A stretch of 64,000 bases of DNA, from the NCBI GenBank assembly GCA_027923505.1, contig BROI01000001.1, positions 337,501 to 401,500 of the forward strand, read 5' to 3'. The DNA is from Mayamaea pseudoterrestris (lineage: Eukaryota; Bacillariophyta; Bacillariophyceae; Sellaphorales; Sellaphoraceae). The position numbers and the translations under genes were made by a program. The notes under the pieces were generated by a model. It did not search any database, was not told where the DNA came from, and was given only the letters and a program-made list of their open reading frames with translations. This document shows, piece by piece, positions 51,320 through 60,280 of the stretch (its first letter is position 1; every line of letters begins with the position of its first letter).

Positions 51320-52687
51320 TCAATTCCCACTTGATAGCATGCCTATCATCTTCTCGCCAAGTCCCGACATATCCATGCACATGATGCAGCATTCGACAGC
51401 AATCAATCCGACGATGATCCATTCCAACGTGTTGGACTTTTGCGACTGCAACACCTCTAGAAAAAACTTGGCATTCTGCTGAATCAAATTCAACTTCATT
51501 TCGATGCTGTCAAACCGGTCGTCAATTTCAAACTCGTCGCGTAGCGCCGAATGTATGTCTTGATACTTGGTCAGGTTCCAAGCCGTGTCGTTGCGATCCT
51601 TGATGCGAATCTTTGAAATCATGTCGATAAAGATGGAGTTGTTCTTGGCAACAGTTTGAAACAAGAATTGCTTGTGCGAGGCATCAAACTTGCCGTTTCC
51701 GCCATTCGCCACGCCGCTGCTCGTAATGGAGGAGTTAATTTTGGCAAACTGCGAAAGCATGTCGTCGACCATGTCATTGTAGGAGTCTAACGCAACAGTC
51801 TGAGCCAAGATATTGCTAATGACAGCAACCCCATTCATGTCGAGCTCTGGAACGACGCAATAGTCACCCGTGACGATGCGCGAGGGCGTTTGCTGCTGCT
51901 GTTGCGAAACCTCATTGTTTCTACTACCTTGCTCATCAACGCCGTCAAGTGAATTGTTCGCATCATGTTGTAAATGCTGCTGCTGGTTCTTTGGTTGCAA
52001 AAGCATAATTCCAAATCGCTCCGTTCGCTCCGACCCTTCCAACACTGGCTCCCTTGCGTACAGCTTTTTAATGTTGGCAACGAGCTCATTGCGCTCGCGC
52101 GGACTCATGTTAATGCAAACAACCGATCCGAACCGAAAGACAGCTACATATCGTGGTGGATCTTGGGGTGCATGGGGAGGAAGCTGAACGACAAAGGAAT
52201 TCTTGTGAAACATTTGCTTCTTTATAAAATCGCGCGCAAATATAGTCGACAGGACGGGCGACAAGTCAATCGTTTGTGCAATATGAATCGCCAGTACTGG
52301 GAACAGCTTGTCAGAAGTTTTCTCATTGGTTGTTGTATCTGTAGTTGATGTTGTTGTTGCTGCCAAAGAGTTGCTCGTGCCGACAGCTTGAGCGGCGGCA
52401 ACCCTCTTCGTTTGGCTTCGAGCGCCCAGCTGCCAGCGCGACGGTACCCGAGCCCCTATACGTCGTCGACGCGATAAAGACACTGAGATTGGTTTTTGGG
52501 ACGAATATTGCCGCGTTAACGATATTAGACAAACCATACGATGCTTGAATGGTTGGCCTTGTGCTAATGACAAACCAATGCTTGCTGAAGCGTGACAAAA
52601 AAGCCGATGCAGGTTCGACGGCCCAGGAAGATTCCTCAACACTGTTCTAGGTTCCTGCAGCACTGTCCGTGCAAACACTGAAAACAT
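51320..52687 (-). CDS. RMD1/RMND1-family (DUF155) mitochondrial membrane protein
   Basis: Single exon, 455 residues. The first 110 residues are rich in Arg, Ser and Ala with almost no acidic residues (MFSVFARTVLQEPRTVLRNL, SLSRRRRIGARVPSR), a strong mitochondrial presequence. The DUF155 domain follows: YVAVFRFGSVVCINM, then VISNILAQTVALDSY, and the end pattern RDEFEIDDRFDSIEMKLNLI, QQNAKFFLEVLQSQKSNTLE and a membrane helix WIIVGLIAVECCIMCMDMSG. Human RMND1 is an inner-membrane protein needed for mitochondrial translation; yeast Rmd1 and Sif-type relatives are less understood. A Gln/Asn-rich loop of about 60 residues interrupts the domain (KNQQQHLQHDANN). Complete and ordinary apart from that loop. 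Confidence 0.9.
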   Translation of the reverse strand: MFSVFARTVLQEPRTVLRNLPGPSNLHRLFCHASASIGLSLAQGQPFKHRMVCLISLTRQYSSQKPISVSLSRRRRIGARVPSRWQLGARSQTKRVAAAQAVGTSNSLAATTTSTTDTTTNEKTSDKLFPVLAIHIAQTIDLSPVLSTIFARDFIKKQMFHKNSFVVQLPPHAPQDPPRYVAVFRFGSVVCINMSPRERNELVANIKKLYAREPVLEGSERTERFGIMLLQPKNQQQHLQHDANNSLDGVDEQGSRNNEVSQQQQQTPSRIVTGDYCVVPELDMNGVAVISNILAQTVALDSYNDMVDDMLSQFAKINSSITSSGVANGGNGKFDASHKQFLFQTVAKNNSIFIDMISKIRIKDRNDTAWNLTKYQDIHSALRDEFEIDDRFDSIEMKLNLIQQNAKFFLEVLQSQKSNTLEWIIVGLIAVECCIMCMDMSGLGEKMIGMLSSGN

Positions 52688-53063
52688 TGTGGTAGTTTCG
52701 TGTAGCAGTCTTTAACGAGCATCGAAACATGAATCAATGAGCGTTTTCCGTGCCAGGGAATTCTGACATGGTGGATGGTTGCGCATCGCGTCCAAAACGT
52801 GCAGTATCTTACCGGTACTTGACTGACGTCATTGATTGCGTGACCGCGTCGCGCGCCGCGCCTTCCGTGGGCCGTCGACTGCAACATCATCTTCCACAAC
52901 AACTCACCTCCAACTCATCAAGACTTGTTGTGTGTTCTTGCCATCAAGCACTTGATTGTAGCAAAACAATATACTTCAAAGCCGAGTGGACCTGACTACC
53001 GATAGGCGATCCATCCATCCATCACATTACTCGCTACAACTGCCATTCGTACAAACGACAAAC
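52688..53063. other. Divergent promoter between RMD1-like and plastid protein genes
   Basis: About 375 bases. Holds a TACCGGTA palindrome at 52810-52817. No supported gene, though several short frames cross it. Confidence 0.4.
52810..52817. promoter_or_regulatory. TACCGGTA palindrome in divergent promoter
   Basis: Exact copy, 123 bases upstream of the RMD1-like start (minus) and 247 bases upstream of the plastid protein ATG (plus). Confidence 0.35.
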
Positions 53064-53832
53064 ATGACGCGACTATTCTGCTGCACACTTCTAGCGCTAT
53101 ATGCGAGTACAATAAATGCGTGGACTTCAACGTCGTCAATGATTAGTGCATTTAATGGAAGGCTCGTATTGGAACGTACATCCGCCGCCTCAAATACGGT
53201 CTTGTGCATGAAGAAGAACCGAAGTGTTCCGCCGCACATGCGCAGCCAGTATGCTCGCATGCAGGAAATGCAGACGCAGCGCGACCAAATGATGGCCAAT
53301 AGCAAGCCTGGAGCGGATGGATTGCCTGTTTTTAACTTGTATGTGAGAGCGAACGGAAAAGGAGTGAGTAGGACAAAACGAGTCTGGAGTGTTGCTCGTT
53401 GATGGATGGATGCTTGATGGAACGTACGAGGTTATCATGCTTATTCGTGTCGTATACTAACCGCCTTATTTTCCCATTCCATTCATTCTGCAGATGTGGT
53501 ATCCATGCGGCTCTTTCAAAGGTGACGAGCGCTCCGCTGCCCTTGCCAAGTCATACTCGGACGGCGGTCTCATGTCGGGTCTATCGAAGAATCAGCTTGA
53601 TGCTGGCATTTCCGGTTCATTGTTTCGCGACAAGGACAAGCTGATTGAAAGCTTGGTGCGAGCGCTTCCACAGTTGCGACAGAGTCGAGACAATTTGGAA
53701 TTTGGTTACAAGTTAGCGTTTGAAGGACTTGATGAAGACAAGGCAAAAATTGAGCCGATTGAAGTCAAGGAGCAAAAGGGAATTTTCGATAACATCAAGA
53801 ATGCGTTCAACTTTGGAGGAGGTGAAAAGTAG
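53064..53832 (+). CDS. Plastid-targeted conserved protein of cyanobacterial/algal type
   Basis: Two exons: 53064-53363 and 53494-53832, across a 130-base intron (GTGAGT donor, TTCTGCAG acceptor), phase 0; 212 residues. The signal peptide MTRLFCCTLLALYASTINAW ends with NA/W, an accepted aromatic variant of the ASAFAP site, so the plastid is the likely destination. The mature part has a basic helix (KNRSVPPHMRSQYARMQEMQ), then the conserved core VFNLYVRANGKGMWYPCGSFKGD, GIS-type Gly-rich turn (AGISGSLFRDKDKL), LPQLRQSRDNLEFGYKLAFEGL and a C-terminal KGIFDNIKNAFNF. The core pattern (RANGKGMWYPCGSFKGD...) is one I associate with a conserved protein of cyanobacteria and plastid-bearing algae without firm function. 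Its likely site is stroma or thylakoid surface. The family name is from memory and unchecked. Confidence 0.8.
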
Positions 53833-54037
53833 GGAAACAAATAACTAACTCATTACGACCGTGACATTTAAACATTTATTCAATCGACTGTTCACTATCT
53901 TAACTCGACTTCGTCTGACTCAACTTCATTGACCTTGTATCGCTGCGCCATCTTAATCTCGATACCTTCTTTTATTCTTCTACACAACACGAGTAACACA
54001 TATATTGACAACCAAACTATTCCGCTTGTCTGCTTCA

Positions 54038-55684
54038 TCAATTGTTCGCATCCATCATTAGTCCCATGTGCTCGGCCCAACTGTAAAGGTCGTCGTCGAG
54101 CTTGCCGGATGCATTTTGAAATGGTGTATGGCTACGAGTTTCCAACGGCATGAGCTGTGAGTACCCATGCGCCGATGAAGATGCGCCCTCCTCACAGTAT
54201 CCATTACGAAAGAGCGGTAATGGCGGCGGCGACCAGTAGGCATGCGCTTCATGGTCGTGACTGTCGCTCGTGACGCTTGGTGGAATGAGGAGCGGCTGCA
54301 CGTAGCCTGGACTCGCTGGGCTAACGCACTGCATGTACGCGGGCGTTGCTGGCGAGGGCATGCTAATGGTGTCTCGGTTTGCCTTTCCAAACATGACTGG
54401 CGACGCAGCCGGCGTCATTGTTCCGTGATGATGAAAGCAAATGCCGCAGTTGCCATTCGCGCAGGTTGCTGCCGTACCCATGCCTGCAAACGACAACGAG
54501 TGATCGTAGTCGTCGAACCAAAAGTCTGCAAAATTGCTCAAAAGCTGCGCGTGCTGGTCATCGCCATCGTCAAGGTGCAAATCTCGGATTGGTTCCCACA
54601 CACCGCTTTCTTCATCGCTAACGTTATCCAAATCTTCCGCGATCATTCCATATTCGAACGAAATTGGCCGAAACGACGGCAAGACGCTTGAGACGGAGCT
54701 ACCTTGCTTGTTCCGCATTAGAGTCTTTCGAGTTGGCTCCGGCTTTGCCATGCGAGTGGTGAGCTGCTTATCGTTCGGGAAACGGCGTCCAATTAGATCA
54801 GAGTTATCCGCCATTGTTCTTCCATCTTCTTCCGTATACTGCCTTGCAATGCCACTTCCTTCTCCATTGGTTTGCTCTTGCTGCAACTGATTGATCTTGT
54901 GTTGCTTCAAAAACAAGAAATCTAGAAAGTGGTGCGGCTTTTTGCGCGACTCGCACGTGGCCTTGCGGTTGCGCTTGCGTACATTGGTCGTCCAATTGAC
55001 CACCTGCGAGTGTGATAGCTGCGTTTGCTGCATCAAGTACTGTATGTCGGCATTGGTTGGAAAGGGTTGATGGACGTTATGAATCATCCAGGTCATCAAG
55101 ACGTCCGTCTGCTGCTTTGTGTATTTTGTGGCAATGGGAGCACCCGACATTGGTGTTGCGGTGGCGTTCATGTCCAATGCGCCTGACTTGGCGATTGCTG
55201 GCAACACGGCATTACTGCTGTCACCATGAATGCTACGACTAGTATCTGGGCTCACTTGCGTGGACGCAGTCCCTGTAGTCGCTCGTTTGGTGGCTTCCAT
55301 GGCCTGTAGTTCGCGCTGGAGTGTCTTGATAATGTCATCGACGAGAATGTCGGTCATTGGATGAACGTCCCGAGCAATTGTACGTGGAGGAGCATTCAAT
55401 AGTTTGGCTTGCAACGTAGAGACGGCGCGTAGAACTTCGTCGGTTTGGAGTGGAGCGCCCGAGTGACTTGGCTTTCGATTAGCGACTCCGTGAGTGATTG
55501 TCGTTGAATAACCGCCCGAATGATACTGTTGACGACCCAGCTTGACCATTGCTGCCAAAGAAACAATCGTTGGGAAGTCTTGATGCTGCAAAAGGAGACT
55601 GAAATCATCGACCGGCCCCTCAAGCTCCCGCTTGTTGCTGCCGCGCGACGACCCGCTGCTTGCCACCTTGTCGGGAGTCTGCAT
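54038..55684 (-). CDS. TALE-like homeodomain transcription factor
   Basis: Single exon, 548 residues. The homeodomain lies at about residues 183-245: YTKQQTDVLMTWMIHNVHQP, FPTNADIQYLMQQTQLSHSQ, then VVNWTTNVRKRNRKATCESR. The extra residues between helix 1 and 2 (HQPFPTN) mark the three-amino-acid-loop class. The recognition helix keeps Trp and Asn of the WFxN core but has Thr instead of the usual Phe after Trp (NWTTNVRKR), an unusual form. The basic run RKRNRK followed by RKKPHHFLDFLFLK is a probable nuclear signal plus a conserved aromatic extension. The N-terminal 180 residues and the 300-residue C-terminus are disordered, with acidic, Met- and Pro-rich stretches typical of activation domains. 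TALE proteins often control life-cycle transitions in algae; that role here is inference. Confidence 0.88.
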   Translation of the reverse strand: MQTPDKVASSGSSRGSNKRELEGPVDDFSLLLQHQDFPTIVSLAAMVKLGRQQYHSGGYSTTITHGVANRKPSHSGAPLQTDEVLRAVSTLQAKLLNAPPRTIARDVHPMTDILVDDIIKTLQRELQAMEATKRATTGTASTQVSPDTSRSIHGDSSNAVLPAIAKSGALDMNATATPMSGAPIATKYTKQQTDVLMTWMIHNVHQPFPTNADIQYLMQQTQLSHSQVVNWTTNVRKRNRKATCESRKKPHHFLDFLFLKQHKINQLQQEQTNGEGSGIARQYTEEDGRTMADNSDLIGRRFPNDKQLTTRMAKPEPTRKTLMRNKQGSSVSSVLPSFRPISFEYGMIAEDLDNVSDEESGVWEPIRDLHLDDGDDQHAQLLSNFADFWFDDYDHSLSFAGMGTAATCANGNCGICFHHHGTMTPAASPVMFGKANRDTISMPSPATPAYMQCVSPASPGYVQPLLIPPSVTSDSHDHEAHAYWSPPPLPLFRNGYCEEGASSSAHGYSQLMPLETRSHTPFQNASGKLDDDLYSWAEHMGLMMDANN

Positions 55685-56689
55685 ACTCGTGGCGGCTACT
55701 GTCGACGGCGTTGCTGGAGTCGATAAGCACTTGACAAGAGAATGTAATGCGAGCCTTTCGATGGCCTAAATTGTGCGTGAACATGGTGATGACCTTCGAC
55801 CCTGCGAGACCGGTTTGATGTAGTTTAAGAATTTTCGCCCGTGGTTCTTGGAAGAACCAATATGACAAATCGCGCACCTCCTTTTACATGTGACAAGCCA
55901 TCATCCATCGAGCGAGTAGTGTCGGCTGCGCAGAGTTTTATAGCATAGAGAGATCAAGCAAAGCATTTCAGAGCCTCGTGCATTCGCAATTCGCATTCGC
56001 TCAATGAATCTGACTGGCATGGTCATCCACATAACGTCGTTGCCTTCAACCGCCATTATTTTCAAACGTTTCGATGAATCTACATCAACGTTAACAAAGA
56101 CTCAAGTCAATCCCACCTCCGATGGTTCTAATAACTTCGTCGTTGATTGGCAATTCATAGATAACGCGCATGCTTCGATAAACGCTCGTCAACGACACAA
56201 ACCTGAGACGCTTTGCATGATCCACAGGTCCTTTGCGCATACACTCGTGTATTCCTCTGTTTGGTGTATTCTTTGATTTCTCAACTTTCGTTTGCTAGCT
56301 TATGAGTATAACATTGGTCCAAATTATCATGGTTGACGAGCGAGAGGTTTGTGGTCCTCGTTCCATTACACATACCGGTACGACGTCTTCCAAATTCAAT
56401 GCCTACGATAGCTATAGTTCCAGAAAACAATCTGAAAGCCTACTACACCCGCATATCTAACTTTGTCTTTTTTCGCAAATCTGACGGACAGTCGGACGTC
56501 AATAAAGCTATCTTCCCAATTCTTTGACCTTTTGCGGGCCGAGAATCTAGACCCTCTGCGAACTGCGGATTGAAATACGCCGCAAATTCATCCAAAAATG
56601 ACAAATATATCTAGGCTGGCTGAGCAGCATGCTAGGATACTGTATAGTACAAAAGCGAATGTCAACTTACAATCGGTCCATGGAAATGG
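55685..56689. other. Long intergenic region
   Basis: About 1 kb without a supported gene. A 90-codon plus-strand frame at 56004-56276 lacks any protein-like feature. A TACCGGTA palindrome lies at 56373-56380. Confidence 0.4.
56373..56380. promoter_or_regulatory. TACCGGTA palindrome in long intergenic region
   Basis: Exact copy of the palindrome, not close to any start codon I can support; it may mark an unrecognised promoter. Confidence 0.25.
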
Positions 56690-57275
56690 TTATCTACTAT
56701 AGAACGCCTGATGCTCCGTCGCGCTCCATTTCATATCAGCAATCTCGACCAATTCATTCTCGTCCAATAAGTCAAAGTCGTCAAGGTGCGTCGGATCGAA
56801 ACCATCAGTTTGCTTCCAAGTGAACGAGTCGCGCATTCATACACTTCATTTCCGCCTTCAACTCCTTCATTTCCGCCTTCAACTCCTTCATTTCCGCCTT
56901 CAACTCCTTCATTTCCGCCTTCAACTCCTTGCTTTCCGCCTCCAAGCCGGCATTAGCCGCAGCCAATTTATTGACTCGCGTGTTCAAGCGCTTGGTTTCG
57001 GCGTTCGTATTCGGCGCAGAATTCGGCGCAGAATACGGCGAATAAGCTGGAGGCATGTTGTTGGGACGATGCGGCGGCAGCGGCGGCAAGTTGGCGATGT
57101 TGAACGGCGGTGGCGGGTATAGATGCCATTGCTGACGCATTCGCTCTCCTTCGTTTAGATAGGCCCGCTGATAGTTTGCATTGTTTGCCAGCCAGGCTGC
57201 CTCATTCGGAGTGCGGTTCTTGGCGGCAAGGTAGCGGCGGTCCATCTCTTTGAGCTGGCTTACAGTATACTGTAA
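56690..57275 (-). pseudogene. Coiled-coil protein fragment, probably a decaying gene
   Basis: A minus-strand frame of 146 codons (57245-56805) begins MDRRYLAAKNRTPNEAAWLA. The frame continues upstream through YTVSQLKE to about 57275, where TATACTTTACAG looks like an intron acceptor, so a 5' exon may be missing. A Pro-rich stretch is followed by a coiled coil of repeated ELKAEMK heptads, and the frame stops after HLEAN. Immediately beyond, in a shifted frame, an acidic protein-like segment continues down to a stop at 56692-56690 (FDPTHLDDFDLLDENELVEI, then MKWSATEHQAFYSR). The last words resemble the start of a Myb/SANT repeat (W-x3-EH-x-AF). The frame change argues for a broken gene; an unseen intron or a sequencing error are alternatives. 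Function unknown. Confidence 0.45.
56845..56928 (-). repeat. 21-base minisatellite encoding exact coiled-coil heptads
   Basis: Four perfect tandem copies of a 21-base unit (plus strand TTCATTTCCGCCTTCAACTC then C), with a degenerate fifth copy up to about 56949. On the minus strand each copy encodes one heptad, ELKAEMK, so any gain or loss of a unit changes coiled-coil length by exactly one heptad. Confidence 0.9.
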
Positions 57276-57849
57276 AGTATAAAAGGTAGAGTGAGTCGGG
57301 TTGAAGTCAATTACGATTGAGCAAGCGGATCTGAACGGCAGGTTCGAGTCGATTCGTGTCGTTTCGAACTACAACTCGTTACTTCTGAAAGCGAGGGCTC
57401 TACTCTGTAACCATGGTCATTCGCAGGCTTACAGGCATCATCTGTACCTCCAACGTACCATGGTTGTGCCGGAAAAGAGAGTCGTATGGTGGCACCGGAG
57501 AATGAAGCGAACTATGATCGTCGCATTGGGCGGGCTGTGAAGGATCAAGGCTTTCGCAGCGTGGAAGGGCGCGCGCGCCATCGCCTGGCGCGAAAACGAA
57601 GATCCACAATGAGCGCGTTGTTAGTTAGGGATAAGATTATTAGTCGGAAGCGTTCACGAGTATAGATGAAAAGAGTACCGAGGTTTCCTCTTCCGACCAT
57701 TTCGCTGAGAGCAAGAGTCACCGTCAGTCGTGGAGAAACACACATGCGCCTGATCAAAATGACTATGAAAGCAGACTATTGTAGCTGCCAGTGAATGCCG
57801 CGCGGGATATGCGCCACTCCGAAACGAAGAACAGGAAAGCCTGAAGAGG
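57276..57849. other. Intergenic region with no supported gene
   Basis: Short frames on both strands; none has protein-like features. GTATAAAAGG at about 57276 is a good TATA-box look-alike on the plus strand, and GGTTCGAGTC at 57341 resembles a tRNA B box, but no tRNA fold surrounds it. Confidence 0.35.
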
Positions 57850-58857
57850 CTGTTCGCTGCGAACGCCACTGGCGTGGCTTGAAGGAACTTAATATCCAAA
57901 AGCGCCACTTCTCATTTCGACCAGAATCAAGGGCATGTTAAATGGGGGTTAACTGTAAATCGAAGGCGCCGAACAAGAATCTGACGAGCAAAAACGCATC
58001 AAAATTGACAATTGGATCTACAAACAGCGCCGTTGATTCCATCAAGGCCAACCTTCCAGGCAAGCGACTCGAGTTGCTAGAGCGTGAAGGATTCGATTGG
58101 TTTACTAACGACGACAAAGAAGCAAATTGCTGGAACGAAATGCTTTCTGAGTTGACTCGTTTTCAACATGATTAAAATACCTGCAATTTTCCTTCAATGA
58201 CGGACGCGCAATAAGCTGGCGCTTTGGTTGATGTTGATGCGAGTCAAGAAGAGGCGAACAAGCTGCACAGCGAGCGCATAAATCAGTAACAAGCTTGGAA
58301 TCGACTGGGATTGGTTCCCATTGCCGCGAGACTACTCGCAAGACATCGGTAATGACAAGACGGTAAAGAGAAAGAAGCAATTAAGCGGCTTGGACAATGA
58401 GTACGAAGATGACGACGATGCACATAATGCGGTTCCAGCTGCTGGTCCGTTCATTCTTCCGGTTGGTGCTCCTGATGTGGCTCATACTGCGGGCGCCAGT
58501 GATGCGATAATTGGCATTGGGCAAGCTCCCGCTCCTGCTGCTCAACCTTTTCTTTTGGTACAGCTCCAGCTGCTTCCGATTGCTGCTCCTGTCAATGGTA
58601 CGATGGCTGCGTATGTCGAGCCTTCAGTTGCCAATGATGTGGCTCCAGCTGTTGAGCCGCACATTGCTCCAGTCGATGCTCCTTTCATGGTTCGTACTGC
58701 TACAGTCTCTATTGATGCGATGATTGGCACTGGACACGCTGCTGCAACTCGGTCGACCGGTACAATCTCAATTATTGACACGCACATCAAAGTCATCACA
58801 TACGATACCGGCAATACCTGGCTTGAAAGGCTAAACCGGAGAGCTCGTCCATGAGCA
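57850..58857 (+). pseudogene. Decayed helicase-associated (HA) domain gene
   Basis: Fragments of helicase-associated repeats lie in successive frames on the plus strand. The clearest, within 57942-58175, contains KRLELLEREGFDWFTND then NCWNEMLSELTRFQ, the usual end of one HA repeat and start of the next. Further on, around 58215-58320, LALW, RVKKRR and LGIDWDWFP-like pieces appear in different frames separated by stops. The last open part (58321-58854) is low-complexity, Ala/Pro/Val-rich, with an internal duplication (LPVGAPDVAHTAGASDAIIG versus APVDAPFMVRTATVSIDAMI). HA repeats are abundant in stramenopile genomes, often in multi-copy families. The frame changes point to an old, non-functional copy; heavy intron content is an alternative. 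Confidence 0.5.
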
Positions 58858-58947
58858 AATGGAAAACCGCATTCTGTTTCATCCTTCCCTGGAATTGTTG
58901 TTAGCTCAGATGTTTCGTCGCCACCAGGTGCTCAACCCGACTGGCAT

Positions 58948-59955
58948 TCATAACTTGCGGAGCAACCAATCGGGCAATTTTTTCGTCGGACGCCAAATGG
59001 TGCTATTCAATCCCATGATCGTTACCTTGCCTTGGGCAATCGGGTTGTAACCTCCTTTCGTTAGCACAGACACGGTCTGCATGCAGTCAACAACCATGCC
59101 TCCCTTTTTCGAGCAGAATTCGGTATGCACAGTCACTGGGCAGTCTCCTGGCGACAGTACCTTATCATTGGCAAGTAGTTTCAAGTCTGTCATGGTCGTG
59201 ACCACGTAAACGACGCCGTCCTCCGTCTTCATGCGGTTCAAGGCGTTCGGACCGCCAATCCAGTTGGTGCGCGCTCGTTCAAAGAGCTTCAAGACTGTAA
59301 ACAGCGGCAAGTGACGAGGTAACTGCGGATCAAATTCGTCGCGAAACGTAGTAAAGGTGTCGATCGTAAAAGTAGAGTTTGGTAAAGACGAGTCGATTGA
59401 CGGCAGGCGATCATATTGCTCGACATGGTTAGTCATGGACTGTAATTTGACATTCGTTGCCGTCGAGTATACAGTCGCTCCATCTGGACTCAGCATCGTC
59501 ATATTCCATGCTTGAGAGTCCTTGCAAAACTCTCCTTTCACAAGAAACTCTTGTCCCAAAGTTGGCGCTTGCTTGAACTTTAGCTCGCCAACTTGCACAA
59601 TGCTCCAGTGTGGCGACGGAGGAAAACCAGCTAATGATGGTTCCTGCAACTGCGCCTGATGCATGGCTCGCTCATAGGTTCGCATATAGTTGGCATTATA
59701 CTTGACGCCGTATGCATCTGTATCTTCAATGTAAATTGGCATGGGCGGAGACGTAAAGACGGATGGTTTTGTAAGGCCAACTACCGATTGGTCGGCGACG
59801 CAATCTAATGGATCGCAAGCTTGCAGCTGCATAAACGAAGGCCTCCGCCTCGTTAACATGTAATTCCTTTTATTATCACTGAATCCATTTATATAATAGC
59901 TTCGCAAGTCGCAAAGGATCCAGAAGATAGCCACAAGTGAAAGGCGGTTCGTCAT
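58948..59955 (-). CDS. Hot-dog-fold acyl thioesterase-like protein
   Basis: 335 residues from the Met at 59955; the frame is open for 70 more codons upstream, but these are basic and unlike a protein start. Residues 1-30 (MTNRLSLVAIFWILCDLRSY) form a hydrophobic N-terminus, possibly a signal or membrane anchor. The first hot-dog domain starts PMPIYIEDTDAYGVKYNANY with RTYERAMH, the 4HBT pattern in which the Asp of DTDAYG is catalytic. The second half (from about residue 190, with STFTIDTFTTFRDEFDPQL and VKVTIMGLNS-type end) looks like a second, diverged hot-dog domain. The family hydrolyses acyl-CoA or acyl-ACP. Whether it faces the plastid, where fatty acids are made, is unclear because no ASAFAP site is visible. 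Confidence 0.75.
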   Translation of the reverse strand: MTNRLSLVAIFWILCDLRSYYINGFSDNKRNYMLTRRRPSFMQLQACDPLDCVADQSVVGLTKPSVFTSPPMPIYIEDTDAYGVKYNANYMRTYERAMHQAQLQEPSLAGFPPSPHWSIVQVGELKFKQAPTLGQEFLVKGEFCKDSQAWNMTMLSPDGATVYSTATNVKLQSMTNHVEQYDRLPSIDSSLPNSTFTIDTFTTFRDEFDPQLPRHLPLFTVLKLFERARTNWIGGPNALNRMKTEDGVVYVVTTMTDLKLLANDKVLSPGDCPVTVHTEFCSKKGGMVVDCMQTVSVLTKGGYNPIAQGKVTIMGLNSTIWRPTKKLPDWLLRKL

Positions 59956-60280
59956 GGTGGCGTCGGCACTTTTTTGGATAATCATGGACGAAGGACGACG
60001 ACGGAAACAGGAGTACCAGTACGACTTAACCACCATTGAGAAATGGTGCGACATTTGCGAGCGAGTACGGGGCACGCGACGATGCGTTCGACCATGGCCG
60101 CAAAATCTTTGCCAACGGATCCATACCTTGTCGTTGCCATTGACTGACACCAAGGAAGATTGCAAGAGTCGCTTTCCTCGCGCTCACCATCTGATTTTCT
60201 GGTAGACGAGCCGACAATTTATCTCAATCCGACTGACTTGCTTCGCTCATAGCCAGCATCGAGCACCCTCAGATCCTCAG

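Noticed and set aside
52986-53063. Upstream extension of the plastid protein at 53064
   Set aside because: The extra 26 residues are polar and would precede the signal peptide.
57341-57350. GGTTCGAGTC resembling a tRNA B box
   Set aside because: No A box at the right distance and no acceptor or anticodon stem around it.
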